NCBI GenBank assembly: GCA_014905825.1
Contig: JACGCN010000009.1
Span: 496,001-560,000 of the forward strand
Length of the DNA: 64,000 bases
Direction of reading: 5' to 3'
From: Lyophyllum atratum
Lineage: Eukaryota > Basidiomycota > Agaricomycetes > Agaricales > Lyophyllaceae
Shown here: piece by piece, positions 31,451 to 54,600 of the stretch
Numbering within the stretch: position 1 is the first letter of the stretch
Layout: each line of letters begins with the position of its first letter
Notes under the pieces: generated by a model
Seen by the model: only the letters and a program-made list of their open reading frames with translations
What the model was told of the DNA's origin: nothing
Database searches by the model: none
Translations under genes and position numbers: made by a program

Positions 31451-32419
31451 TCAAGCTGCAGCGGCCCCAGCGGCAGGGGGGGGTGGAGGAGGACCGGAAG
31501 GGCCGGGAGGGTGAAGCTGGTCCCTTCCCACATCGAAGGTGATCTTGTACACCTTGCCAAGGGCAAGAGCCTCGTCGTACGCTGCCTGTGCCTTCGCGTG
31601 CGTCGCATAGCGTTGGGCAAACCCACCTGGGACACCTGTTGCGTTGCCCGCGAGATTTTGCCTAACGAGTTTGATTAGGGTGCGATCCAATCATGAGACG
31701 AGGATATACATACGATCCGCGATGCACTCCGGGATTTCGGCCAGAAATCACGGCATACCAGCGATCATCGGCAGGACCTTCCGCCTCAGGCTGAGCACTC
31801 GTGGTGGTGACTGCAGGCGGGGGGATGGGGTCTGATGGTAGGTATATTAGACATGCGGTGCACATGAAGGGATAGGGGTTACTTACCGCCTAACTCGGAG
31901 GGAGTGGGTGTTTGCGTCCAATCGCTCAGGGTGCTGCTCGCAACGGAGATCGCATCCGAGTGGAAGTCCGGATCAGCGAGATCCGGCACGCGAATTGGAT
32001 CTTCTGTTTAAAAATAGAATTTGAATTTAAGCATTAACCTATTTTGAGGTGTGATGATCAGACGTACGTTCCAGAACGAGATAGCCCATGCGGGCACACA
32101 TGTCTCGAAGTTGCTGAGGCAGATCTGCTTGCGGGACAGCGCTATACCCCATTGCGAGGGCGACCTCTGAAAATAAACGGTAAGCAGTGAGTAGCAAGTA
32201 TGAGATCCAAGTACATACCGTTGGGGATGGGCACGCGAATATGAACAAGAGCTGCACATGAACGGTTAGGAACGACGTAGCTAGAACAACACTGACAGAC
32301 ATACCATCTTGAGCGGTCCGTAATGCCATGGCGAGGACGCGGAGGGCTTCAGCAGTTCCTGAACACGAGGCGCAAGGCCTCCGTCCACCAACTGCCTGCT
32401 TTCCTTTGTCGTCGGTCAT
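31451..32419 (-). CDS. RNase H1 N-terminal (Cauli_VI-like) domain protein, KDZ-2 cargo
   Basis: Start MTDDKGKQAVGGRRPCASC at 32419, several short exons, stop at 31451. After an N-terminal helical part (MGYSAVPQADLPQQLRDMCA) and a Pro/Thr linker comes DDRWYAVISGRNPGVHRGS, and after an intron GVPGGFAQRYATHAKAQAAY then DEALALGKVYKI. This is the pattern of the small RNase H1 N-terminal domain that binds RNA/DNA hybrids or double-stranded RNA (WYAV..GR.PGV ... G..G....Y.T...A..A...A). No RNase H catalytic domain follows; the tail is poly-Pro/Ala. Stand-alone copies of this domain are numerous in agarics. Its presence only in KDZ-2 marks it as variable cargo. Confidence 0.72.
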
Positions 32420-32689
32420 GTCGAAAGAGAGAGTAGATGGTGATCTGGGTTTCACTTAACATCGATCAAATGAGGTGGCTATTTATCTTATTGGAATGGA
32501 GTTTACCGAGGTGTGGTCGTGCTTGAGCGTTCAGGTGCCTCCTTCCTTACCATGTGTCAGAGGAGCATCATGGGACATTGTTATGAAATTCGGGAATCGG
32601 AATGTGAGGGAGGACCGAGAGGAAGGAGGAGTATGTCAATATGAGAAATAGATCGATATGGTTAATCCCTCACCTTCAGTGTCGCTTCT

Positions 32690-34963
32690 ATGGGTGGTCA
32701 ACGCTGGACTACTGATGAAGAACTTGCCTGGCTGCAGTCTAAGCTACCTGCATATCACGAGTCCAGGCGACGCGACCGAGTCTCGCGCTTTTTTACATCT
32801 CTTATCGAGGACTGGTTCCAGGAGTGGCCTGAGGAAGGGCGGGTCTTCCCCGATATCGACAAAGGCGAGCTGGATGCAGATCAAAAGCAAAAAGTCAACA
32901 AGGCGGTCAAAAAGCGCAGGAATGTACGTGTGACTAACCTATTTCGGTATACGAGACTGACTGCGATGCAGCAATTACGCGCGTGGATGATGCGCTCTGT
33001 AGGGAAGGAGACGCGGTCAACGGCATCCGACTTCAAACAGCTCATGCAGGTGGTGAAGAAAAATCAGCCTCGAAAGCGAACTCTCCAGCGTGTAGAGGTC
33101 TACCAAAAGTATTTTGGTGATAAGAAGAAGATAGCGGCCGCCGTTGAGGAGGCCATGAAAACCGCTACCGAGGAAGACACGGTGATGGGTATCCGTCGTA
33201 AGGTAGTCGTGAAATTCTTGGACCAGGAGCCGCCAGAGATACACGCCGAGGTTGACGCGAAGGCAGAGGAGCTGAGGGGGCAGAGGCAGGCCGAGGTTGA
33301 GACGCTGAAGAAGATAGAGAACGATGAAGAGGCTGGCGCTGCGAGAACACCGTCTCAGTACCACGAGTACGTCGTTGAGGATTTATTACTGCTCACTGAA
33401 CTCACGACATCCTTCAAAACACAGGGCAATCAAATCACTTCCTGCAATGCTCGCCGCTGCGATGCGGCCCCTGGCAGACGCGACAGGATGGGTCTTTTTT
33501 GTTTCGGCTGGTGGTCCTAATCCTGACGTGCATGGGACAATCTTTATGGAGTCGTATGTGCTCATTACTCTGTCAGACCATTGTCAACTTCTAATCTCTT
33601 TCCAGGTTCTACTATGGGCGTACCTCGGAAGTTGGAAATGACTTTCAAGACTCGTACTTAGCGTTTGACGAGAACGTACAAGATCCCTTTGGTAAACATG
33701 TGTCGAATTGCTTCCGTATGTATCCCTACTCTAGCTTGGTGTGAGTCCATAGCGCTGACCGTAACTTAAGCCCCAGAAGTTCGTCTCGAGCGCGCATTAC
33801 CCCATAAAGGCATGCAACCAGTGGGCAAATCCAAGGCCTATGATGTAACGGTCGGTATACCACGCGTAGATACAGAGTTAGACTCACAAGTTGTGGTGGA
33901 TGCGCCCTACCGAATGGATAGCATAGAGCCACCCTCGGACGACGACAAAACCCATGACAGCGACGGCAGCAAAGGGTCTGATGGATCAAGATCAGATGAC
34001 GATGAGGAAGAAGACTTCGGGCCTGAACCGACGCACCTGGTCGCCCGCGCGTCCCCGACGCCTCCTCCACACACGCCTCCCCCTCCTCCATCTTTGCCTC
34101 TGCCTCCCCCTCAACCAACGCACCCAGTCGCCCGCGCATCCCCGACGCCTCCTCCACACATGTCTCCCCCTCCTCCGTCTGTGCCTCCCCCTCCCCCTCC
34201 CTCTCAACCGTTCGTACCTCTGCCTCCCCCCCCGTCTGTGCCGACTATGTTCCCAAATGCTCCAGGCGGGCCGAGCTCCCCGATCGAGCATGCATTTCGA
34301 CGCATGGGCCTTCCAGCTGAAGACGCGCGTCATGATGATCATGATGCAGATGAAGGGTTCCTTGATCCGCAGTTCCGAACACAGCCTCTGATTCCTCCCC
34401 CCATCCCACCACTCGACAGCGCAATCCCGGAATCCCTGGCCTCTTCCCAACCTTCGATCCCTCCTCCTCACCCTCCTCCTCCCCCTCCCCCTCCCCCTCC
34501 TCCCCCTGCTCCTCCCCCTATCCCTCCCCCGCCACCCAAGCCAGCAGCAGTGAAACATACCAAATCAAAAAAGAAGGCACCGGCACGCGGGAAAAAAGGT
34601 CAGGTGTCTGATCAAGATCAAGACTATCTATTAGCCGGCGCGACAATCTCCGAACCCCTCGTGGTTAACCAGCCAACCGACAAGCCTCCAGAACTCACAC
34701 GCGCTGAGAAGGCCAAGGCGACACGACAGGCCAACAAGGAGAAGGCCAAGGCGTTGGAGGAGGTACGAAAGGAGAAGGAGAAGGTAACCGGGCGTCGCGA
34801 GCGCGTTCCGGTACGCCATCCTGATGGTGAGGTCATCGAACAGCCGTGGGCGAACTCCCATAGATCCGCTGCCGCTGCCGTGCCTGACCCTGAGTCCACC
34901 GTTCCCGCAAAGCGAAAGAAAGCAGCGGCCTCTGGGAGTAAGTCCAAGAAGCCCAAGAAGTAG
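32690..34963 (+). CDS. Large uncharacterised WF..W / AGGP / LAFDE protein (KDZ-2 core cargo)
   Basis: Homologue of the KDZ-1 gene at 14232. In order: RWTTDEELAWLQSKLPAY, FFTSLIEDWFQEWPEEGR; after an intron QLRAWMMRS, LQRVEVYQKYF and a charged helix; after another intron ATGWVFFVSAGGPNPDVHG; then FYYGRTSEVGNDFQDSYLAF-DENVQD. The C-terminal half has a long Pro-rich region (34060-34540) and a basic tail (KRKKAAASGSKSKKPKK) like a nuclear signal. The KDZ-1 copy has Gly/Arg-rich sequence where this one is Pro-rich, so only the N-terminal and AGGP modules are conserved. Function unknown. Its conservation in both elements argues for a role in the transposon life cycle. Confidence 0.77.
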
Positions 34964-35066
34964 CTGTAGATAATATCTGTTAGTAGATACTTGGAAATAT
35001 ACATGCCTTGGGCGTACTTGATATGATTGGATGCATAAATGTTGATGGTACCCCTCACAAGGAATA

Positions 35067-36060
35067 TCAGCCTGAACATCTTATCTTATCAGGTTGCTGA
35101 TAACGACTTAGAAAAAATTGCTCGAGTGCAAAATCTGTCGGATTGGGATTAGGCAACATAAAATAGACTATGGAGGGGAGAGACGACACAGGGAACAGTA
35201 ATAACATGATTATAGACTTTATAAGATATCTATATGTAAGTGAGTGGCTGGGTACAGGATACCAAGTGCGTGCAGTAGTACCCGGTAGGCCGGCCAAAGC
35301 AGGATCCAAGCCATGGATCGACGAAGAAATTGGCATAGCACACCTAGATATGTATGCCATAGTCGTATCGCAACGTAGGATGCTCGATTGAGGGTGGAGG
35401 CCGCCCCGAATGCGGAGGGACCAGAGGAGGAGGAGGAAACCGGGTAGGTGGTAAGCGGTCCCCGAAAACGGAATGTTTTGCTCGCTGTACCGGTCGACGA
35501 CCTGGGCCCATTGCGTAGCTGGGCATGTAGAGGCGCGGAGTGCTGTATCGAGGGGGGAAGCCGCCCCGAGCGCAGGGGAACCCGGAGGAGGAGGAGGGTT
35601 TCGGGTAGGGTAAGCGACGACCAAAAAAGGAACGATTTGATCGCTGTCCCAGACGACGAGCGGAGCGGAACCGGAGGTGTACCGGTCGACGACCTGGGCC
35701 CATTGCGTAGCTGGGCGTGTAGAGGCATGGAGTGCTGTATCGAGGGTGGAAGCCGCCCCGAGCGCAGGGGAACCCGGAGGAGGAGGAGGATTTCGGGTAG
35801 TGGTAAGCGACGACCGAAAAAGGAACGATTTGATCGCTGTCCCAGACGACGAGCGGAGCGGAACCGGAGGGGGAGGAGGATTTCGGGTAGTGGTAAGCGA
35901 TGACCGAAAAGGGAACGATTTTGATTGCTGTACCAGACGACGAGCGGGGCCTATCAAGTGGCGGTGCACGTGGGGGGGGCGGTGCGGCTGGCGGGAGCAA
36001 CCGAAACAGTGGCGGTGCACGTGGAGGGCGCGGTGCGGCTGGCGGGAGCAACCGAAACGA
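35067..36060. repeat. Minisatellite region in KDZ-2
   Basis: From about 35395 to 35955 a unit of about 192 bp is repeated (for example CGGTCGACGACCTGGGCCCA at 35491 and 35683), with a shorter derivative near 35840-35930. At 35958-36057 a GC-rich unit of about 48 bp containing GGTGCGGCTGGCGGGAGCAA occurs twice. Long open frames on both strands here (one of 317 codons on the minus strand) are products of the repeat and resemble no known protein. Confidence 0.8.
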
Positions 36061-36196
36061 GGTGGGGAAAGGAGGGTTCGCGAACCTATTCGCGAACCCT
36101 CCCTCTAAGGGTCGTCCTTGTGATCAGAGGAACGTTCGCGAACCCTGTTTGATCTCATCAGAAGATGGGTTCGCGAATTATTGGTTACATAGCCTG
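36061..36196. repeat. KDZ-2 right subterminal region
   Basis: TTCGCGAA palindromes at 36078-36085, 36090-36097, 36135-36142 and 36170-36177, several extended to GGTTCGCGAACC. The last one is 19 nt from the tip, the same as on the left end. Confidence 0.85.
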
Positions 36197-36203
36197 GACT
36201 CGC
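36197..36203. repeat. 7-bp target-site duplication of KDZ-2, right copy (GACTCGC)
   Basis: Matches 23514-23520. It lies 151 bp upstream of the ATG of the ABC transporter gene. Confidence 0.85.
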
Positions 36204-36354
36204 CATCCGCTGACGTGGCTCTACGTGTGCGCTCTCGAAACTATCGTTTCTCTCTGTGAACTATAACGCTCGTATAACACACGGTTCCTGACCGATACGT
36301 GTCCACCGGAACCTGCCACTATAGGCGACCTAGGTGGAACTGCTTGCTGGTGGC

Positions 36355-42570
<6,216 letters not shown>

Positions 42571-42876
42571 ATATATGTTCCAATATACCCCCTCCACTCA
42601 TTTTAACAATTCTCCTTTGCGAACTAGCCTAGATCCCCCACTGCAACCCCCCATCATCTACGTAACCCATACTCGCTTACATTGACTTGGCCATTCCGCT
42701 CGCGGAATGGGTCATATCTTTATATCAAATATTTACTGTAGTTCATAGTAGGTCTAATGTCCACACCCCCACCCCGAGAATAATAACATCGAAGGTCAAG
42801 CCGTTGCTGACTTTCTTCCCGCAAACCACCGCCTAAATTTGAATTCAAGCTTGACATATCATCCCATGCTGATCCC
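42571..42876. other. Intergenic region
   Basis: About 300 bp between transporter copy 1 and the sucrase/ferredoxin-like gene; no gene or clear motif seen. Confidence 0.5.
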
Positions 42877-43801
42877 ATGTCCCTTCCACTTCCATTCCCA
42901 AAATCTATCACTCGTCTCCCTAATTGCAGGTCATTCGCCACGACAATATCACGTTGGACGACCGCGAGTCAGGATGATGGCCAAGAGAAGCCACTGTTTG
43001 GCACTGTGCCGTCCCACCGAGCATACATATTCCTTCATGCCACGGAACCACCCGCAACCTTCCCTCCTCGAATCTCTACCCCTCTGCAACGGGCTCTGCA
43101 GCGGAAGGTGCTGAGATGGGGCGGGATTGTCAATTTCGCGTGGTATGGACCAGGGCAACCGACCTCAATTTCCGGACACTCTTCTGCCACTGCGTTCTCA
43201 ACTTTAGGCGGACGCCTCGACATACCCGAACTTACTTTGGAAAACTTGGACGAAGTAGAAGAGAAGCTTAGGAAGCATGCTGAGGGCCCACTGGTGAAGC
43301 AAACTTCGGAGGAGATTCATCTCTATGTGTGCACTCACGGTGCTCGGGATTGCCGCTGCGGAGAGCATGGAGGAGAAGTGGCCAATGCATTGCGTGAAGA
43401 GTTGACGCGTCTCACGAAGGCTGATCCTTCTGGCATCGCTAGTCGCGTTAAATTAGGGGAAGTGGGACACGTCGGCGGGCATGAGTTGAGTGGAACCCTC
43501 GTCTGCTTAGATCAAGTTCTGACTCGCTTTTGGATCCAGATACGCAGCTAATCTGCTGATTTACCCTCATGGCGAATGGTACGGCTCTTTTTTTCTGACT
43601 GTACCAGACATCTTATCACTACGCAGGCTGGGCATGTTGAGACCTGGCGATGTTCCAGCGGTCCTAAGGGAGATCCTCGACCATCCTATCCAGCCATTTG
43701 GTCCAGAAGACAAGCCTCTTACTCCTTCTCATTGGCGAGGACGTATGGGCCTATCGAAAGAAGAACAGATGGAATTGTTCGCGTCCCATGGACGGACCTG
43801 A
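42877..43801 (+). CDS. Sucrase/ferredoxin-like (thioredoxin-like Fe-S) protein
   Basis: Start MSLPLPFPKSITRLPNC, with an Arg/Ser/Thr-rich N-terminus that could be a mitochondrial presequence. Core motifs: AYIFLHATEPPATFPPRIST, HLYVCTHGARDCRCGEHGG and VKLGEVGHVGGH, then across two introns YAANLLIYPHGEW and LGMLRPGDVPAVL, ending FASHGRT at 43801. The CTHG.RD.RCG and GHVGGHK/E-YAANLLIYP motifs define the Suc_Fer-like family, to which the yeast proteins Apd1 and Aim32 belong and which binds a [2Fe-2S] cluster through Cys and His. The exact substrate is unknown. Introns are at about 43490-43541 and 43578-43625. It ends tail-to-tail with the glycosidase gene, 51 bp apart. Confidence 0.88.
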
Positions 43802-43852
43802 TTCAAACTACATTTACGCCCTTCAATATAGCCCGAATATCAATCATACTTC

Positions 43853-46287
43853 TCATAGAGCCTTGCTTAAACCCTCCGCACGCACGGTCCAACCATTCGT
43901 CGGAAACCCAGGAGCGTCTCCATCACTGCCATCCCAGCCATTGGCCATCATGGCAACGGCGAGAAGCAGAGCACCGGAACCAGGGAAATAGGGTGTGGGT
44001 ACTCTGACACCACCGACTGGCATCCCAACATCATCAAAGGCGAAGAGTGGATGCAGCAACCACTCTATCGCTTTCTCTTGGTTTCCGTTACGTGCTGCTG
44101 ACATAGCAAGCATTGGGAAATCCCATCTAAAAACTTGTTAGCAATGAATCTCCATCGCCGAAAACAGGTAGCTCACCCCCAACAATCTGTGATATTCCAA
44201 TGTGTCCAGACCTTCTCAGCAGTCGCCTTTGCTATCATCACGTTTAAACCTGGTGTTGGTGGGAGCCAGCCATGCAGGCCGACAAGGGCCGGATGGTCGC
44301 TGGTGTATTCCGGGTCCGTCCAAAAGTTGCTCTCTATACCCTCGTAGACCGCGTATGTCCCGTTGTCCACCGGAAGTTGAGCAAGCTTGCTTGCGACAGT
44401 TGTCCATTCGCCCGGAACGTCTTCCCCCAGTTCCGTCATCCACGTCGAGGCGATCCCCAGACCCAAACGCCAATACGCGAGCTCGAGCGCAGGGTTCTGG
44501 GTGACATTCGGACTGGTATCCTCGCTGACGACGTACATGGGCGGCCCGATGTCATACACCCCTGTCGTCGTATTATGCCACGCAAACGCTGCCATCCAGT
44601 TGGCCGTCTCTCTCACGACATCTCTCCACTTCTCCAACGTCTCTCGCACTGGGAACGCGCGATACTCGTACACAGCGAAGATGAGAGGGTGGGGCTGCTG
44701 CCAGATGAGGAGATTGTTGATCTGCCCTGGCGCGGAACGGCCTGGGGGATCGGTCATCTTGGGCCATCGAGCACCTGCGGCCCAACCCTGTTGCGCTTGG
44801 GCACGTTTGATGGAGCTGTCGAGGAAGCGTGCGTAGATGCTGCTCGAGCGGCGGAGGAGATCCCAGTTGTTCCAAAGCGCCCAGTGCGCGCTGTGCCAGA
44901 AGTACATTTCTGTGTTGCAGGTCAACACCTGAGTATTCTACGTCTATGGGGGACGACGCTGCTCACCCATGTGGAATTTACTATCATGGGGTATATGCAA
45001 CTAGTCAGCGGGGGTCATTATATGCAGCGGTCTGGAGCACTCACCCATACTAGTTGGGAACCAGACACAAAACAACAGAAATCGTCAGACAGGACGATGA
45101 CACATAACATAACGCGGACGCACCCAGCCGTTGTTCACCAGGCCCGACTGTTGTCGCAGGTCGTCAGCTACAGCACCTCAAGTTTCGGGAGTTCAGCGCA
45201 TCACCTCCTGAGGGGGCGAGTCACCCGCCTCGTTCACTCTCATCAGATATCGCGATAGAATGATTCTGCGCTGCAGCTCCACTGCCCGAGGATCCGTCGA
45301 GCCCGTCAATACATCCACGAAACCACTCCGCGTCCAATACTCCTCCCAGGCCTTCGCGGAGTCTGCAAAAATGTCCACCGCGGGGTTGATCTTCTTCGTA
45401 GTGCCGTGGGGGCTGTAATCCACTGTGATGGAGAAACTGGAAGACCTGTCAAGAGGTCGAAGGCTATATCGGTGGGCCATAGGCGCATCTCGTGAGATGC
45501 TAAACCTATCCCCAACGATGCGTGTGTCGAATACAGCCGAATCCATTGTATGCACGATGCTTGCGCTTCCAGTCCCAGTCGTCTCCAACACTGTCGTATG
45601 ATTCGCCGCCGCGTCCCAATTCCCGACGAACGGGGCACTGAATTTGGCTTTCCCATCGTTCCAGGGGAAATCCAAGAACACACCGAGTCTCCCACTTCGC
45701 AGGAGAGAGGATCGAATCGTCACCCCGATACTGCTCGTCTCATCAGCAGCGGCTATCTGCACCGTCATCCGCGTCCCTCGGAACACGAACCGGCTCGTCA
45801 TCGTTCCCGTCCACAAGTCGAGTTCCTGCCGTATGTCGGTGAAATCCGAGCCGGACACATTCAGCAGTGTACCCTCCGCCGACCAAAACGCCAGCCCCAC
45901 CCGCCCCAGATTGACCCTGTTGGGGTTCGAGATCAACCACTGCTCCACCCCCCCACCACCTCCAAAGTCGTACTGGACGGGCCGCCCGTGGCTGAGCCAG
46001 CTGACGCCGTGGTACGCTTCGAGGTCTGCGATGGTTTTGCCCGGGGGGAGGGTATCGTTCTTCCATGCCCAGGATGACATGATGGCGAAGGGGTGCAGTG
46101 TTTGGAGCCCGGTTATGTCTGCGCCGAAGGCGAAGTTGCCGTTGCCGACTTGCATTGGGGTGCTTGTGTTTTGGAGGAAGGCATGGCGTGTGGGGTTGAA
46201 AAGGGTGACTAGGGGATGGCGGGGGATGGGTTTTTGGAAGCCGTTTGTGGGGGCGAGGAGGGGTAGGATGGAGAGGAGGAGGAGCAT
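43853..46287 (-). CDS. Secreted six-hairpin glycosidase-like protein
   Basis: Signal peptide MLLLLSILPLLAPTNGFQ, then PLVTLFNPTRHAFLQNTSTP and MQVGNGNFAFGADITGLQT, as in fungal six-hairpin glycosidases related to the GH65/GH95 clan. Exon 1 runs 46287 to about 45226, then SGLVNNGW, micro-exons (see below), EMYFWHSAHWALWNNWDLL (from about 44910), VGLHGWLPPTPGLNVM, and a last exon WDFPMLAMSAARNGNQEKAI ending at 43853. About 720 residues after splicing. The peptide W-YG-KFHM-EMYFWHSAHW is assembled from four exons. The substrate cannot be stated; an (alpha/alpha)6 barrel acting on cell-wall or plant glycans outside the cell is the family expectation. It is divergent from the PhzF gene (339 bp). 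Confidence 0.83.
44967..45049 (-). other. Two micro-exons of the glycosidase gene (5 and 14 nt)
   Basis: Minus-strand TATGG at 45045-45049 and TAAATTCCACATGG at 44967-44980. Each is flanked by AG before and GTGAGT/GTGAGC after. Joined between ...GGCTGG and AAATGTAC they read W-Y-G-K-F-H-M-E-M-Y, the conserved peptide of this family. Skipping either micro-exon would shift the frame. Confidence 0.8.
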
Positions 46288-46626
46288 GGCTTGGAAGACT
46301 TCGAGCTATGTTATGCGTTTATAAGGTGTTCTGGCGGCCCGGCATCATATTGGCCATCTTGTGATCTTTCCGATACTTCTTCCTGGAGCCGTGGTGGACA
46401 TTGGTGTGGGAGTGTTGGAATGAGTGTTGGAATGCATTGGCGTGCCATGAGCTTCACTTTTTTCCAAGTGCATTTCAAACTCGTCGCTGTTGGCATAGAA
46501 GTTTTCTATTAGGGACGATGGTCAGATGATCCTCGACTGAGATGTCGTGATCGCATTCTGAGTCAGAGAACAGTTCCTTAGACCACAAGATGTAGCCGCC
46601 AATCCCCACGTCGCATTCCGCTCACT
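46288..46626. promoter_or_regulatory. Divergent promoter region, glycosidase / PhzF gene
   Basis: Head-to-head spacing of 339 bp between two start codons on opposite strands. A repeated GAGTGTTGGAAT occurs twice at about 46411-46433. No other element could be assigned. Confidence 0.45.
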
Positions 46627-47514
46627 ATGGGCCTGAAACTGCGCTTCGTACAACTGGATGTGTTCACCACTACTCGCTTCCTAGGAAACCCGCTTGCCAT
46701 CGTACACCTCCCCGAGAAAGTCGAGCTCTCCCAGGTCCAGAAGCAACGCATAGCAGCTGAATTCAACCTGTCCGAAACCGTATTCCTACACGAATCCTCC
46801 GAATCCGATGCACCCACCACGATCGACATCTTCACTACCACAGAGGAACTGCCGTTCGCGGGACATCCTACGATCGGGTCGGGGTGGTATTTGCTATCGC
46901 AATCCCCGGGTAAGGATACGGTCACGTTGAGGACTAAGGCGGGGGACATCCCTGTCGTGCGTAATGGGGAAAGGGTGGTGTTACAGGTTCCCATCGACTT
47001 TAAAGTCCAGGACCCGTTCTCGCAACTCAGTTTGAAGGCGCTTCAGCCCCGACTGGGGGATGCGGATTACGTCAACGGCAGGGGCGGAGCAGAGGCGATG
47101 GTGTCGATAGTCAAAGGGATGACCTTCGTTCTGTTGCAGCTCGCGAGTGAAGAGGCGTTAGCAGCCATGCAACCCTACCCCTCGCGCTTCATCACAGCCA
47201 GCCTGGGAGAGTGGGCTGGCTTCGTGGGTGTCTACGCGTTTTTTGAGCGGGGGGATGGGGTGGTGAGGACGCGGATGTTTGATGGGACGTTGGAGGATCC
47301 GGCGACTGGGTCTGCGGCGGCGACGTTGGGGGGTTGGTTGGGGAAGAGGAGGGGGGAGGGGAGATGGAAGATTGAGATTGTGCAGGGGGTGGAGATGGGG
47401 AGGAAGAGCGAGATTTGGGTGGAGGTGGTGGTGGGGGGTGATGGAGAAGTTGAGCGTATTGATTTGGGAGGGGCGGCTGTGGATGTTATGGAGGGCTGGA
47501 TTCAGGTCGATTAG
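46627..47514 (+). CDS. PhzF-family isomerase-like protein
   Basis: Single-exon gene of 295 codons, the usual length for the phenazine-biosynthesis PhzF-like family. Motifs: RFVQLDVFTTTRFLGNPLAI at the N-terminus, FNLSETVFL with the expected catalytic Glu50, ELPFAGHPTIGSGWYLL (residues 74-90), and the C-terminal lobe RMFDGTLEDPATGSAAATLG. Two diaminopimelate-epimerase-like lobes are implied. Fungal members are mostly uncharacterised isomerases; there is no phenazine pathway nearby, so the name reflects the family only. It lies between the two transporter genes, but co-regulation is not shown. Confidence 0.92.
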   Translation: MGLKLRFVQLDVFTTTRFLGNPLAIVHLPEKVELSQVQKQRIAAEFNLSETVFLHESSESDAPTTIDIFTTTEELPFAGHPTIGSGWYLLSQSPGKDTVTLRTKAGDIPVVRNGERVVLQVPIDFKVQDPFSQLSLKALQPRLGDADYVNGRGGAEAMVSIVKGMTFVLLQLASEEALAAMQPYPSRFITASLGEWAGFVGVYAFFERGDGVVRTRMFDGTLEDPATGSAAATLGGWLGKRRGEGRWKIEIVQGVEMGRKSEIWVEVVVGGDGEVERIDLGGAAVDVMEGWIQVD

Positions 47515-47788
47515 CGAATTCGCGCTTGTGCGGTTGATATACATGGAATCGAGGTCTGGACGTCATCCGACGCGCCCTTGGGTCATATCTCGCAAGAATA
47601 CGAGTGACCTCATCGTGGGGAAGCTCCAGTGGTTCAAAAGAGAGGGTGAATGTACATTCATGTTTGCCAGCGCCCCCCCGCAGTCGGCCTGGGGTAGTTT
47701 TGATATCAAATACTACATATTCCGATATTGAATGTGGATGCTGTGGGTACGTAGCCTGACGGAAATATTGACCGCGAGGGCTGGTGCG

Positions 47789-47824
47789 ACGCGTCGCAGT
47801 GGTACGCGTCGAAGTGGTACGCGT
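47789..47824. promoter_or_regulatory. Three evenly spaced ACGCGT boxes upstream of ABC copy 2
   Basis: ACGCGT at 47789-47794, 47804-47809 and 47819-47824, exactly 15 bp apart, within repeats of GTGGTACGCGTCG. ACGCGT is the MluI cell-cycle box bound by MBF-type factors in ascomycete yeasts. The 300-bp distance to the start codon suits an upstream activating site, but a simple microsatellite is equally possible. Confidence 0.4.
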
Positions 47825-48127
47825 CTTCGGCTGTACGGCGAGGTCGGCGTGATCATGTCACCTGTAATCGTCAGCATATGCCGTGCTGACTCATCGTCTC
47901 GAGCGCGTGGAACACAATCTGGCCCCGCTGATTGGCTGGCGAATTTGATTGACGGGTGCCGTTGTCTGCGTCACCAGTACCTTGTGGACTCACTGCCCGT
48001 TTTCCAGGAATAGAACCCACAGCTGAGAAACCATCTCGAAGACCAGGCCCGCAGGCATGCGTGTTCCTTGATCTCGTATATATACCTCGAGCCACCGCGC
48101 TCCTCCCTCGAGTCAGACGGCCGAGTC

Positions 48128-54359
<6,232 letters not shown>

Positions 54360-54600
54360 GTAGCAGGTTGCGCTTGACTGGAGGATTTTTACTACATATA
54401 ATAGCATACATAATTTATCTACATAAGGTTCACGAAACAAGTATGGAGGATAGTACGGTGCTGGGTATGTCAGGCGTGTCAGTTCATGGGACAATATTGA
54501 GGATAGCATGGTACGTCCAACCGAGGCGTGTCGCCTTTAAAGCGCGCGCGCCAGCAGTAAGCTAAGACCCCATATGCTGGACTTCCGTAGGTTCTGAAAA

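Larger units (their letters stand above)
23521..36196. mobile_element. KDZ-2: 12.7-kb KDZ-type DNA transposon with cargo
   Basis: Termini CACCTGATGC... and ...TACATAGCCTG, as in KDZ-1. The palindrome TTCGCGAA begins exactly 19 nt inside each end (23540 and, in mirror image, 36177), with three further copies at each end. Genes: KDZ transposase (-), TET/JBP dioxygenase (-), basic YY-motif protein (+), RNase H1 N-terminal-domain protein (-), WF..W/AGGP protein (+). The four core genes match KDZ-1 in order and strand. Confidence 0.88.

Noticed and set aside
35067..36020. 317-codon minus-strand gene with Pro-rich repeats
   Set aside because: The frame lies wholly in a minisatellite, is open on both strands, has no introns or family resemblance, and its repeats follow the DNA period.
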